Part shown: positions 46,011 through 54,675 of the stretch, piece after piece | Layout: each line of letters starts with the position of its first letter | Numbering within the stretch: the first letter of the stretch is position 1 | NCBI GenBank assembly: GCA_029260395.1 | Contig: JAJDDJ010000009.1 | Location: 62,001 to 126,000, forward strand | Origin: Phycisphaerales bacterium | GTDB taxonomy: Bacteria > Planctomycetota > Phycisphaerae > Phycisphaerales > UBA1924 | Reading direction: 5' to 3' | Length of the DNA: 64,000 nt | The notes under the pieces: model-generated | Told to the model about the DNA's origin: nothing | Databases searched by the model: none | The model's input: only the letters and a program-made list of their open reading frames with translations | Program-made: the position numbers and the translations under genes

Positions 46011-46823
46011 ATGCGCAAGTTCATCTCGACGTTTGCCGTTGCCGCCGCCGCGTCGGCTTCCTTGGCTCAGCCGCTGGTTTCCACCTTCGACAGCTCGGAC
46101 GAGGGCTGGACGGTCGAGACACGGCTCGATCCGGCATCGTCGTTCTCGTTCGTCGCGGCGTACACGCCTGATTTCCTGCCAACCGGCGGGCAGCCGGGCG
46201 GACGCCTGCGCGAGACCGACCCGGACGATCGGTGGTCCTTCTTCCGGGCGCCGCCGAGCTGGCAAGGCGACAGGTCCGCGTTCTACGCGAGGCAGCTCAG
46301 GTACACGACCCGGACGAACGTCAACAACTACCCCGATGGCCGTCTCGTTGTGATGATCGGCGGCAGCGGGGACATTGTCTCGCATGATGCCGGCGTGCCC
46401 AACACCAACGAGTGGACCACGCGCACCGTGAGCCTTGCAGAGGGAAGTTGGTACGTGGGCGCTAACGGCACGGGAACGCTCGCGACGCAATCGCAGATTC
46501 TCGCGGTCATGAGCGACTTGGCGACGCTGTACATCGGTCTTGAGTTCGGCACTGACATCGCCGAGGAAGTCGTTGATCTGGATACCGTGGGCTTCGGCAC
46601 CTGCAACGGTGACATCGCCGACGACTTCGGCACCATCGGGGCCGACGGCATGGTGAGCTTCGGCGACTTTCTCGCGCTGCTCGGCCTCATCGGGCCGTGC
46701 CCAGGAGGCACGCCCGGATGCACCGGCGACATCGCGGATGACTTCGGCACGCTCGGCAGCGACGGCCAAGTCAGCTTTGGTGATTTTCTCGCTCTGCTCG
46801 GTCTCATCGGGCCGTGCCAATAA
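46011..46823 (+). CDS. Secreted laminin-B-domain protein with two dockerin-like modules
   Basis: 270 residues from the ATG at 46011; the frame to 45951 is shadow. Signal peptide 1-19 (KFISTFAVAAAASASLAQ). The middle, residues 25-190, fits the laminin B (IV) domain: 'DEGWTVETRL', 'DRWSFFRAPPSWQGDRSAFYARQLRYTTRTN', 'DGRLVVMIGGSGDIVSHDAGVPNTNEWTTRTVSLAEGSW' and 'QILAVMSDLATLYIGLEF'. Then two modules at about 196-230 and 237-270, the second ending GPCQ rather than GPCP. It has no catalytic motif and may bind a surface or matrix. It lies 83 bases after lpd, within the repeat-bounded segment. Confidence 0.85.
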   Translation: MRKFISTFAVAAAASASLAQPLVSTFDSSDEGWTVETRLDPASSFSFVAAYTPDFLPTGGQPGGRLRETDPDDRWSFFRAPPSWQGDRSAFYARQLRYTTRTNVNNYPDGRLVVMIGGSGDIVSHDAGVPNTNEWTTRTVSLAEGSWYVGANGTGTLATQSQILAVMSDLATLYIGLEFGTDIAEEVVDLDTVGFGTCNGDIADDFGTIGADGMVSFGDFLALLGLIGPCPGGTPGCTGDIADDFGTLGSDGQVSFGDFLALLGLIGPCQ

Positions 46824-46918
46824 ACCGGTCGGGTTCTTCGCAATACCCCTGCTCCGCCCGCGTTTGACCGCGGTCCGTCCGCCCGTTTGAGGAGCGGCGA
46901 AGCGAGAGGAGCCCGACC

Positions 46919-48112
46919 ATGCCCGGAATCAGCCGCGCGCTGAACGCCGCCGTCATCGCCACCCTGCTCGGGGGCTGCGTGTCCGCATCGAGCGCACAGT
47001 TCGAAACCTACACGTACGCCGAGGTCAACGGCATGCCGCTCGAGCTGGACTTCCGCAGGCAGGCCGCCGGCGAGGCCGCCCCGCTGATCATCTGGATCCA
47101 CGGCGGCGGCTGGGCGGGAGGCTCACGCTCCTTCCCCGGCATCCTCAACCGCTTCCATGATGACGGCTACGCCGTCGCCACCATCTCCTATCGGCTGACC
47201 TCGCAATCCGCTCTGTGGAACGGAGCGCCCGTCACCTGGCCCGCGCAGGCCCACGACTGCAAGGCCGCGGTGCGTTGGCTGCGCGCCAACGCCGAGAGCC
47301 TCAACGTCGATCCCGACTTGTTCGTCTCCTGGGGCAGCTCCGCCGGCGGGCACCTCAGCGCCGTGCTCGGCACCAGCAACGGACACCCGTTCCTCGAGGG
47401 CGACGTCGGCGATGAGCTCCCGATCTCCAGCGATGTGCAACTCGCCGTCGACTACTTCGGCCCGTCGGATCTGCTGTTCATGAACCTCGACGTGACCGAC
47501 CCACCCGGCTCGATGATCGATCACGACGACATCCGCTCGCCCGAGTCGCGCCTGCTCGGCGCCGATGTTCACGGCTTCTCGGTGGGCGATATCCGCGCTC
47601 ACCTGGGCGACCCCAACGACCCGTGGCCCGGACTCGTCCAACTCGCTCGTACCGCCGCCCCCGCTCGCCTCGCGATCCACGAGCCGAGCAACGTGCCGAT
47701 GTTCATCGCCCACGGCCAGCAGGACACATCCGTCCCTCACGACCAGAGCGTTCGGCTGCTCGACGCCCTCACCGCCGCGGGCACCTCATCAGTCATGCTC
47801 AGCGAGCCCGACGCCGGCCACGGCATGCCGTCGTACGTCGCCGATGAGGTCAAGTTCTGGCTTGATGGGCAGGTCGCCGTGCTCCGCTGCGATGGCGACA
47901 TCGCCGACGACCTCGGCACGCTCAACGCCAGTGACGGGCAGATCACATTCGGCGATTTCCTCGCGCTGCTCGGCCTCATCGGGCCGTGCCCCGGAGGCAC
48001 GCCCGGATGCACGGGCGACATCGCCGATGACTTCGGCTTCATCGGCCCCGACGGCATGGTGAGCTTCGGTGATTTTCTCGCTCTGCTCGGTCTCATCGGG
48101 CCGTGCCCGTAA
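46919..48112 (+). CDS. Secreted alpha/beta-hydrolase (esterase/lipase BD-FAE-like) with two dockerin-like modules
   Basis: 397 residues. N-terminal 'ISRALNAAVIATLLGGCVSASSAQ' is a signal peptide with a Cys that could be lipid-anchored. The enzyme domain has the oxyanion 'IIWIHGGGWAGGS', nucleophile Ser in 'VSWGSSAGGHLSAV', Asp in 'GQQDTSVPHDQS' and His in 'DAGHGMPSYVADE', the full triad of the HSL/BD-FAE type. The C-terminal 75 residues are two modules; the first is diverged ('DLGTLNASDGQITFG'), the second has 'FGFIGPDGMVSFG' as in the next gene. It probably cleaves ester groups of polysaccharides. RBS GAGGAG precedes the ATG. Confidence 0.88.
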   Translation: MPGISRALNAAVIATLLGGCVSASSAQFETYTYAEVNGMPLELDFRRQAAGEAAPLIIWIHGGGWAGGSRSFPGILNRFHDDGYAVATISYRLTSQSALWNGAPVTWPAQAHDCKAAVRWLRANAESLNVDPDLFVSWGSSAGGHLSAVLGTSNGHPFLEGDVGDELPISSDVQLAVDYFGPSDLLFMNLDVTDPPGSMIDHDDIRSPESRLLGADVHGFSVGDIRAHLGDPNDPWPGLVQLARTAAPARLAIHEPSNVPMFIAHGQQDTSVPHDQSVRLLDALTAAGTSSVMLSEPDAGHGMPSYVADEVKFWLDGQVAVLRCDGDIADDLGTLNASDGQITFGDFLALLGLIGPCPGGTPGCTGDIADDFGFIGPDGMVSFGDFLALLGLIGPCP

Positions 48113-48120
48113 CCCCGCTG

Positions 48121-48152
48121 TGGCGAGCGAGGAACGTGTGATAAACGCCTAA
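48121..48152 (+). pseudogene. Fragment of the lpd 3' end (direct repeat, copy 2)
   Basis: TGGCGAGCGAGGAACGTGTG then ATAAACGCCTAA. In frame it reads A-S-E-E-R-V-I-N-A-stop, against A-S-E-G-R-V-I-N-A-stop in lpd. It is nine bases after the esterase stop, too short to be a gene, and is followed by CAGCCTTTTTTGG, a T-run that could be the original lpd terminator region. Confidence 0.75.
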
Positions 48153-48231
48153 GCACAGCCTTTTTTGGTACTTTCGGGGCGCATCCGAGTGCGATGGCGG
48201 TAAGGTGGAACCCTCAACCGGAGGGACCGCC

Positions 48232-51225
48232 ATGCGTATCAGTTGCTTTGCGTTGTTGTTTGCGATCGCCTGTGGAAGTGCGGCGTCGGCCGACATCATC
48301 ACCGTTGACGACGATCTTGCCGACCTGCCCACGGCGGACTTCACGTCCATCCAGGCCGCGGTCAATGCCGCCGTCAATGGAGACGAGATCGTCGTCTACC
48401 CCGGCACCTACGCAGAGCCCATCGACATGATGGGCAAGCTCGTCACGGTCCGATCGACCGATCCCTCGGACGAAGCGGTGGTGGCGGCCACGGTAATCGA
48501 GGTCACGTTCGCCAGTCGCGGCTTTCTTCTTGAGAACGGCGAAACCAGCGAAACCGTCATCGATGGCTTCTCGTTCGATTCGACGGCCGGGCTGGATCCG
48601 GTGCTGATCAGCGGCTCGGGCGGCATCATCCGCCGATGCTTGTTCTCGGGACCGGGCACGAGCAACGAACTGGCCATCGTCTGCCGTGCCGGTGCCGCCG
48701 ATGTGGTCATCGACGCCTGTCGCTTCGTGGGCGTTGTTGGAAGCAATAGCTCGACCAGAGTTGTGTCGGTGTTTGACTCGCAGGTCTTGGTGACTGGATG
48801 CGAGTTCACCGGCGGCGATACAGCCATCCTCGCCAACGGTGCCGACCTCGTGATCGACTCGTGTGTCTTCGTCGGAAACGAGGGCAACGGCAGGGGCATC
48901 GTCACGGCGATTATCTCTTCCGAAGTACAGATCACCGACTCGGTGTTCGCCGGGAACCATGCCCTGCGAACGATCGAAGGAACCAGCCGTGGTGGCGCCG
49001 TATTCATGGAAGATTCGAGCGGCCTGATCGAACGCTGCCAGTTTTTCGCCAATGAGGCGAGGGCAGCATCGAATCAGGATGCGGAGGGCGGAGCAGTCTT
49101 CGCGGGCTTCTCCTCATCCGTTGATATCCTTGACAGCGTCTTCGTGGGCAACGAGGCCCGGTACCCGCTTGACGGCATAGCCCGCGGCGGGGCGATCTGG
49201 CTCGGTAATAGCCCGAGCCGTGTGATCGGATGCACCATCCAGAACAACGGCGCCCACGTCGAGCAGGGCGGGGGCACCACCGACGGGGGCGGTATCTGGC
49301 TGGCGAACGCGGGGCACCTCATCGCCAACTGCATCGTGCGTGGGAATCAGCGCAGCTTCGATAGTGCACCCAATGCCAACCAGATCTCGGGCAGCCCGTT
49401 CACCAATATCGCGAACAGAATAAGCGGCGCTCCCGGCTATATCCGTTCGCCCGACGACGGCGGCGACGGGTGGGGCGACAAGCTCTCCACCGGCGGCCAG
49501 AACGAGGGCGAGAACGACGATTTCGGCGACCTCCGCCTGCTCATTGATTCGGCAGCGGTCAACCGTGGCGACGACACGCGGGTGCTCTCCTCTATGGACA
49601 TCGTCGGCAACCCGCGCGTCGCTGGGTTCCGAGTCGACCAGGGCGCGTACGAGTCCGGGTTCCCCGACCCCGACGCGTACTTCGTTGACCACACCGCCAC
49701 CGGCACGGGCGACGGCAGCTCGTGGGCCGATGCAGCGACCGACCTGGCGCCGCTCTTTGACAACCTCGTGCAGGGCGAGATCCGAGTCGCCGAGGGCACG
49801 TACATCGTCGATGCCGATGGCATCGACCTGACCTACGAGACCACCATCCTCGGCGGGTACCCCTCAGGCGGCGGCACACGCAACCCCGATGCATTCGAAA
49901 CCGTCATTTCAGCCGACACGCTCGGCGACGATCAGCCGGGCGGCGTCAATCGCGGCGATAACGCGGCCCGCGTCTTCCGCGCAGCCAACACCTGGGACAT
50001 CACGCTCGATGGCGTCACCATCACCGGCGGCAATGCTGCTGGCAAAGGCGCCGGCGTACGGCTGACTGGATCCACAGGCGTGCTGATTCACGACTGCATT
50101 ATTGAAGACAACGACTCGGGTGACCGAGGCGGCGGGATCGCCGCCACCGCGTCTGTGTTCACCGTGACCGATTCAGTCGTGCGCGACAACCGTGCCGCGG
50201 GCGGCGGCGGGCTGCGTCTCGACGGCGCCTCCGAGGCGACCTTCGAGCACACCGATTTCATCGCCAACACCTCCTCGGGCGCGTCGGGCGCCCTGGCGAT
50301 CAACGAGACCAGCACCGCCACGTTCGCCGATAGTCTCTTCGAGATGAACGCCGCGGGCGGCAACGGAGGCGTTACCAATGTTAACGACGCGTCGATGGCG
50401 GACTTCGTACGATGCATCTTCCGTGGCAACCAGGCGGGCAACGCTACCTCGACCCTTCGCTACGTCAACGGCGGCGGGGGCACGATTACCGACAGTCTCT
50501 TCCACGACAACAGCGCCGACTTCACCGGCACAATCCGGTTGACCGGTGGCGGGAGCCTCTCGATCGTGAATAGCACCATCGTGAACAACCATGCGACCAA
50601 CGAGAGCGGCGGTGTAAGCCTCGCAGACTCCTCGCCACTCACCGTCACGAACTCGATCATCGCGTTCAACACCGTCGCCAACGGCAGCCCGACCGTTCAA
50701 GATCAGCAGGTTCTGGGCAGCATCGAGGTCAACTATTCGCTCGTCGAGGGCTGGGATGGCACGCTGACCGGCACGGGCTCGATCGACGGCGACCCGGCGT
50801 TCGTTGATGCGATGAACGACGACTACCGCATCGGCGCGGGCTCGGCGGCCATCGACGCGGGCGATACCAGCATCGTCGTCGCGACCGATGACCTCAACGG
50901 CGATCCCCGCGTGCTCGACGACACCGGAACGCCGGACACGGGCATCGGCGGCCCGCCGGTTGTCGACATGGGCGCGTACGAGTTCCAGGGAACAACGGTG
51001 GATTGTCACGGTGACATCGCCGACGACTTCGGCTTCATCGGGCCCGACGGCATGGTGAGCTTCGGAGACTTCCTCGCGTTGCTCGGGCTCATCGGGCCGT
51101 GCCCGGGCGGCACGCCCGGATGCACCGGCGACATCGCCGATGACTTCGGTTTCATCGGCCCCGACGGAATGGTGAGCTTCGGAGACTTCCTCGCGCTGCT
51201 CGGCCTCATCGGGCCGTGCCCGTAA
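48232..51225 (+). CDS. Secreted parallel beta-helix protein with two dockerin-like modules
   Basis: 997 residues from the ATG at 48232 after GGAGGG; the frame to 48205 is shadow. Signal peptide about 1-20 (RISCFALLFAIACGSAASA). The opening 'ITVDDDLADLPTADFTSIQAAVNAAVNGDEIVVYPGTYAEPI' is the start of a right-handed parallel beta-helix. Repeats of 'VIDSCVFVGNEG', 'IERCQFFANEA' and 'IVNSTIVNNHATNESGGVSLADSSPLTVTNSIIAFN' type run on to residue 900; 'NDDYRIGAGSAAIDAGDTSIVV' is the choice-of-anchor-Q-like end. Modules lie at about 923-957 and 964-997, both with 'FGFIGPDG'. A polysaccharide lyase-like or adhesin role is possible; no catalytic residues were identified. Confidence 0.85.
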   Translation: MRISCFALLFAIACGSAASADIITVDDDLADLPTADFTSIQAAVNAAVNGDEIVVYPGTYAEPIDMMGKLVTVRSTDPSDEAVVAATVIEVTFASRGFLLENGETSETVIDGFSFDSTAGLDPVLISGSGGIIRRCLFSGPGTSNELAIVCRAGAADVVIDACRFVGVVGSNSSTRVVSVFDSQVLVTGCEFTGGDTAILANGADLVIDSCVFVGNEGNGRGIVTAIISSEVQITDSVFAGNHALRTIEGTSRGGAVFMEDSSGLIERCQFFANEARAASNQDAEGGAVFAGFSSSVDILDSVFVGNEARYPLDGIARGGAIWLGNSPSRVIGCTIQNNGAHVEQGGGTTDGGGIWLANAGHLIANCIVRGNQRSFDSAPNANQISGSPFTNIANRISGAPGYIRSPDDGGDGWGDKLSTGGQNEGENDDFGDLRLLIDSAAVNRGDDTRVLSSMDIVGNPRVAGFRVDQGAYESGFPDPDAYFVDHTATGTGDGSSWADAATDLAPLFDNLVQGEIRVAEGTYIVDADGIDLTYETTILGGYPSGGGTRNPDAFETVISADTLGDDQPGGVNRGDNAARVFRAANTWDITLDGVTITGGNAAGKGAGVRLTGSTGVLIHDCIIEDNDSGDRGGGIAATASVFTVTDSVVRDNRAAGGGGLRLDGASEATFEHTDFIANTSSGASGALAINETSTATFADSLFEMNAAGGNGGVTNVNDASMADFVRCIFRGNQAGNATSTLRYVNGGGGTITDSLFHDNSADFTGTIRLTGGGSLSIVNSTIVNNHATNESGGVSLADSSPLTVTNSIIAFNTVANGSPTVQDQQVLGSIEVNYSLVEGWDGTLTGTGSIDGDPAFVDAMNDDYRIGAGSAAIDAGDTSIVVATDDLNGDPRVLDDTGTPDTGIGGPPVVDMGAYEFQGTTVDCHGDIADDFGFIGPDGMVSFGDFLALLGLIGPCPGGTPGCTGDIADDFGFIGPDGMVSFGDFLALLGLIGPCP

Positions 51226-51248
51226 ACGCGGCAATCGATCGGTGTGCT

Positions 51249-51292
51249 CCAAGTCCGCCAACACCGCACCCAGCGGGTGTTGGCGGTCTTGG
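51249..51292. repeat. Palindromic hairpin repeat, copy B
   Basis: CCAAGTCCGCCAACACC (51249-51265) and GGGTGTTGGCGGTCTTGG (51275-51292) pair over 17 positions with one T-T mismatch, loop GCACCCAGC. It starts 24 bases after the stop of the beta-helix gene and may serve as a terminator or message stabiliser, though it has no T-run. Confidence 0.8.
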
Positions 51293-51586
51293 CGTCATCG
51301 GGCCGTGCCGAAAGAGCGAACTTGCTACGACTCCCGTGGCTCTCGCCCCCGCTGAAGTCAGCCGTTCAGGGTACGGGCTACGCGGATCGGGTGACCAAGC
51401 GGTTCTCTTTGCTCGTGAAGGCTCGCCGCCGCTCGACCGGCGTGCACGCGGGCATCGAGTCTCCACCCTCGCCAATGCCCGAAAGGCAGTCCGTTGCGCA
51501 TCACGCGGTCCGAAGGGGGCCGATCTTCCCGGAGCAATGGGGGTTCGGGTGGCTCACTGATGCCTGCCGCAGCATCAAGAAAGTGC

Positions 51587-51614
51587 TTGTCTTGCACCGC
51601 ATCGCCAGTACACT
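51587..51614 (+). promoter_or_regulatory. Promoter candidate of the GH16 gene
   Basis: TTGTCT (51587-51592) and TACACT (51609-51614) with 16 bases between. It lies 38 bases before the GTG start at 51653. TACACT is also the -10 of the GH5 gene. Confidence 0.45.
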
Positions 51615-51652
51615 GCTCAATCGATCCGATTGGCCGCGAGTTCTGGAGGTGT

Positions 51653-53191
51653 GTGATACGACCTTTACATGATCAAATGCTCGCCGCAGCGTTCGTGGGA
51701 GCCCTCTCGCTTGCGGCCATCTCCCCCGCATCCGGGCAGGTCGTCATCGTGCCGGGTTGGGGGAGCCCGATCTTCCAAGACACCTTCGATGGCGGCGCCA
51801 TCAACCAAGGTGTCTGGGAGACCGCCAACTGGCCCGGCAACAACAACAACGAAGCGCAGTACTACCACCCGAACCAGGTTTCCGTGTGGGACGGCTCGCT
51901 CCACCTCCGCGCCGACCGTGACCCAAGTTGGAGCTTCGGACGCGAGTACAACTCCGGGCTGGTCCGCACGTGGCAGGAGTGGAGCTACGGTCGGGTTGAG
52001 GTGCGAGCCAAGCTCCCTTACGGCCAAGGTTTTTGGCCTGCGATCTGGCTGCTGCCCCGGACCGCGAGTTGGCCGGCCGGCGGCGAGATCGACATCATGG
52101 AAGCGCGCGGCGATCTTCCGTGGCGCATCAGCAGCGCGCTGCACTGGGGCTGGGATGTCGCCTCGCACCAGTACGTTTCGCAAGCGTACGAGAGCGGTGC
52201 CAACTTCCAGGCGGGGTATCACGTCTATGCCGTCGAGTGGGACATCGGCACGGTCGGCTTCTTTGTCGACGGTGTCGAGCACATGCGCCTCTATGAACCG
52301 GCGGTCGGCATCCCCGGCACGCCCAAGAGCATCGTGCTCAACCTCGCCGTCGGCGGGGACTACTCCGGCTATCCCGACGCGTCGACTCCGTTCCCGTCCG
52401 CCTTCGATATCGACTACGTCCGAGTCTGGCAGCGCCCCGAATGGGTTGAGCCGCCGGCCTCTCTCATCCGCGACCCTGGGTTTGAAGAGGGCGACGGCGC
52501 CATGGCCGAATGGCCACGGTTCGGAAACGTCATCGATAATGTGAGCTCGGACTGGGGAACGCCGCTCGACGGCGCGCGTTCCCTCAAGATGTTCGGCCAG
52601 TTCAATGGCGTAGAGAACTACTCCGGTGCGATTCAGAACGTCGCGATCAGCGGCGGTGAGCAATTCACAGCCGGAGCCCACGCCCTCACGCGGTCCGAAG
52701 ACTCGATCAAGGGCACCGGCAACACGGCGCTCCTGAAACTTGAGTTTTACAGCCAGGCCGGCGCTGCGTATGGCTCACCGTTCTTCCTCGGGGAGACCCC
52801 GGTTGTCATCGCCGACGGCAGTTCACCTGAAGACACGTGGTCGCACGCAGAGCTCACCTCGGTCGCTCCGGGCAGCGCGGTCGAGGCGCGGGTGGCGATC
52901 CTGTTTCAGCAGCCCGCATCCAACCAGGGCGGAGCGGTCTTCGTCGACAGCGTGACGCTCGTGCGGGCTTGCGCGGGTGACATCGCCGACGACTTCGGTA
53001 CTGTGGGCCCCGACGGCATGGTCAGCTTCGGTGACTTCCTCGCGCTGCTCGGCCTCATCGGGCCTTGCCCGGGCGGCACGCCCGGATGCACCGGCGACAT
53101 CGCTGACGACTTTGGCACTCCCGGCGGCGACGGCATGGTCAGCTTCGGCGACTTTCTCGCGCTACTCGGCCTCATCGGGCCTTGCCCGTAG
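51653..53191 (+). CDS. Secreted GH16 glucanase with two dockerin-like modules
   Basis: 512 residues from the GTG at 51653 next to GGAGG; spacing is short, so ATG 51677 is an alternative. Signal peptide about 1-28 (MLAAAFVGALSLAAISPASGQ). GH16 jelly-roll at 30-265: 'DTFDGGAINQGVWETANWPGNNNNEAQYY', 'YGRVEVRAKLPYGQGFWPAIWLLP' and the catalytic 'GGEIDIMEARGD' (ExDxxE), then 'HVYAVEWDIGTVGFFVDGV' and 'FDIDYVRVWQ'. Residues 270-430 form an unnamed beta-sandwich, possibly carbohydrate-binding. Modules at about 437-471 ('FGTVGPDG') and 478-512 ('FGTPGGDG'). It cleaves beta-1,3/1,4-glucans, laminarin-like. Confidence 0.92.
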   Translation: MIRPLHDQMLAAAFVGALSLAAISPASGQVVIVPGWGSPIFQDTFDGGAINQGVWETANWPGNNNNEAQYYHPNQVSVWDGSLHLRADRDPSWSFGREYNSGLVRTWQEWSYGRVEVRAKLPYGQGFWPAIWLLPRTASWPAGGEIDIMEARGDLPWRISSALHWGWDVASHQYVSQAYESGANFQAGYHVYAVEWDIGTVGFFVDGVEHMRLYEPAVGIPGTPKSIVLNLAVGGDYSGYPDASTPFPSAFDIDYVRVWQRPEWVEPPASLIRDPGFEEGDGAMAEWPRFGNVIDNVSSDWGTPLDGARSLKMFGQFNGVENYSGAIQNVAISGGEQFTAGAHALTRSEDSIKGTGNTALLKLEFYSQAGAAYGSPFFLGETPVVIADGSSPEDTWSHAELTSVAPGSAVEARVAILFQQPASNQGGAVFVDSVTLVRACAGDIADDFGTVGPDGMVSFGDFLALLGLIGPCPGGTPGCTGDIADDFGTPGGDGMVSFGDFLALLGLIGPCP

Positions 53192-53226
53192 CGCTGGCCT
53201 ATCGGACTTGCTGAATCGTGTTCGTG

Positions 53227-53255
53227 TTGGCCGGTTCGCTGCGCGCTTGTATGAT
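53227..53255 (+). promoter_or_regulatory. Sigma-70-like promoter of the beta-propeller gene
   Basis: TTGGCC (53227-53232) and TATGAT (53250-53255) with exactly 17 bases between; the -10 is 33 bases before the ATG at 53289. The ribosome site GAGGAGAG lies in between. Confidence 0.6.
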
Positions 53256-53288
53256 GCCCCTCCCGATTTGTGCAAGAGGAGAGCCAAG

Positions 53289-54674
53289 ATGCCGTCGATT
53301 GACCGTGCTGTAGCTGCTGTTCTGATTCCGCTGATGTCGCTGACATCGAGCGCCGCAGCTCAGATGTGCGAGTGGCAGGCGGTCGGCGACGGGGTCAACA
53401 CCTCCGCGCTCGCGATGACCACGTACAACCAGGGCGATGGTGACAGGCTCGTCATGGGCGGTATCTTCCAGACCGCAGACGGCAACACGGTCCGCGGTCT
53501 GACCCGATGGGACGGAAGCCATTGGAACGCGATCGGCACCGGCTTCGATGGCGAAGTGCAATCGCTCACCACCTTCGATGACGGAACGGGCGAGGCGCTC
53601 TACGCCGGGGGTTTTATTTTCATCGGCGGAGGCGCGTTCGGCAACCGTGTGGCCAAGTGGGACGGCAGCACCTGGACCGGGATCGGCACGCAGTTCAACG
53701 GCAAGGTGTACGCGCTCCAAGTGTTCGACGACGGCACGGGCCCAGCGCTCTATGCAGCCGGCGCGTTCACCACGATCAGCGGCTCGGCGGCGCCCTACGT
53801 AGCCAAGTGGGACGGCTCCGCCTGGTCGCCCATCGGCAACATCGGCGGCCCCTTCGCATCCATGCGGGCGCTCGAGGTCTTCGACGACGGCACCGGACCG
53901 GCGCTCTACGCGGGCGGACAGGGCTTCACCATCCCCGGCATCGAGGGCGATCACCGCATCGCCAGGTGGGACGGCAACGAATGGACACCGCTGGCCCAGG
54001 GCATCGACAACAGCACGGTTTATTCGCTGCACACGTACGACGATGGCACCGGTGAGGCGCTGTATGTCGGCGGGTCGTACATCCAGCAGGCCGACCGTCC
54101 GGGACGCATCTTGAGCAAGTGGACAGGCGATGCGTGGGTGTCATTGCCAGCGGAACCCGACAACACGGTGTTCAACCTCACGACCTACGACGCGGGCGAT
54201 GGCGAGACGCTGTACGCGGCCGGCTCCTTGCAGATGGTCGGCTCACAGCCCACGAGCTTTATCGCAGGATGGAACGGCGCGGCGTGGCAGACGTTCAGCG
54301 GCTCGAACGACATCATCTGGACCGCCTTCGGGCACGACGATGGCTCAGGACCCGCCCTCTATGCGGGCGGCAACTTCACCGAGATCGGTGATGCGATCCC
54401 GGCAAGTCGGGTGGCGCGGTTCGCGTGCGGTTCAGGCTCTTGCGCCGGCGACATCGCCGACGACTTCGGCACGCTTCCTCCCGCTGGCGGCCCCGACGGC
54501 TTGGTCAGCTTCGGCGACTTTCTCGCGTTGCTCGGCCTCATCGGTCCTTGCCCGGGCGGCACGCCCGGATGCACAGGCGACATCGCTGACGACTTCGGCA
54601 CGCTCGGCGGCGATGGGCAGGTCTCCTTCGGCGACTTCCTCGCGCTGCTCGGCCTCATCGGGCCCTGCCCGTGA
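53289..54674 (+). CDS. Secreted beta-propeller-like repeat protein with two dockerin-like modules
   Basis: 461 residues from the ATG at 53289 after AGGAGAG. Signal peptide about 1-25 (AVAAVLIPLMSLTSSAAAQ). Seven or so repeats of about 45-50 residues follow: 'FDDGTGEALYAGGFIFIGG', 'RVAKWDGSTWTGIGTQFNGKVYALQVFDDGTGPALYAAGAF', 'IARWDGNEWTPLAQGIDNSTVYSLHTYDDGTGEALYVGG'. This W-D-G...W, D-D-G-x-G-x-A-L-Y pattern is a propeller blade. Modules at about 382-420, with an inserted PPAGG in the first, and 427-461. No enzyme motif; a binding scaffold seems likely. It ends one base before the stop of the facing gene. Confidence 0.82.
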   Translation: MPSIDRAVAAVLIPLMSLTSSAAAQMCEWQAVGDGVNTSALAMTTYNQGDGDRLVMGGIFQTADGNTVRGLTRWDGSHWNAIGTGFDGEVQSLTTFDDGTGEALYAGGFIFIGGGAFGNRVAKWDGSTWTGIGTQFNGKVYALQVFDDGTGPALYAAGAFTTISGSAAPYVAKWDGSAWSPIGNIGGPFASMRALEVFDDGTGPALYAGGQGFTIPGIEGDHRIARWDGNEWTPLAQGIDNSTVYSLHTYDDGTGEALYVGGSYIQQADRPGRILSKWTGDAWVSLPAEPDNTVFNLTTYDAGDGETLYAAGSLQMVGSQPTSFIAGWNGAAWQTFSGSNDIIWTAFGHDDGSGPALYAGGNFTEIGDAIPASRVARFACGSGSCAGDIADDFGTLPPAGGPDGLVSFGDFLALLGLIGPCPGGTPGCTGDIADDFGTLGGDGQVSFGDFLALLGLIGPCP

Positions 54675-54675
54675 G

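Larger units (their letters stand above)
51226..51652. other. Intergenic region between beta-helix and GH16 genes
   Basis: 427 bases without a supported gene. It holds hairpin copy B at 51249-51292; directly after it GGCGTCATCGGGCCGTGCC (51291-51309), which differs by one base from the module end GGCCTCATCGGGCCGTGCC; then featureless GC-rich DNA, and a promoter candidate at 51587-51614. Confidence 0.6.

Noticed and set aside
46011..48112. Repeat-bounded segment considered as a complete mobile element
   Set aside because: It carries no transposase, integrase or inverted ends; only the direct repeat is present, so it is listed as a finding and not as a mobile element.
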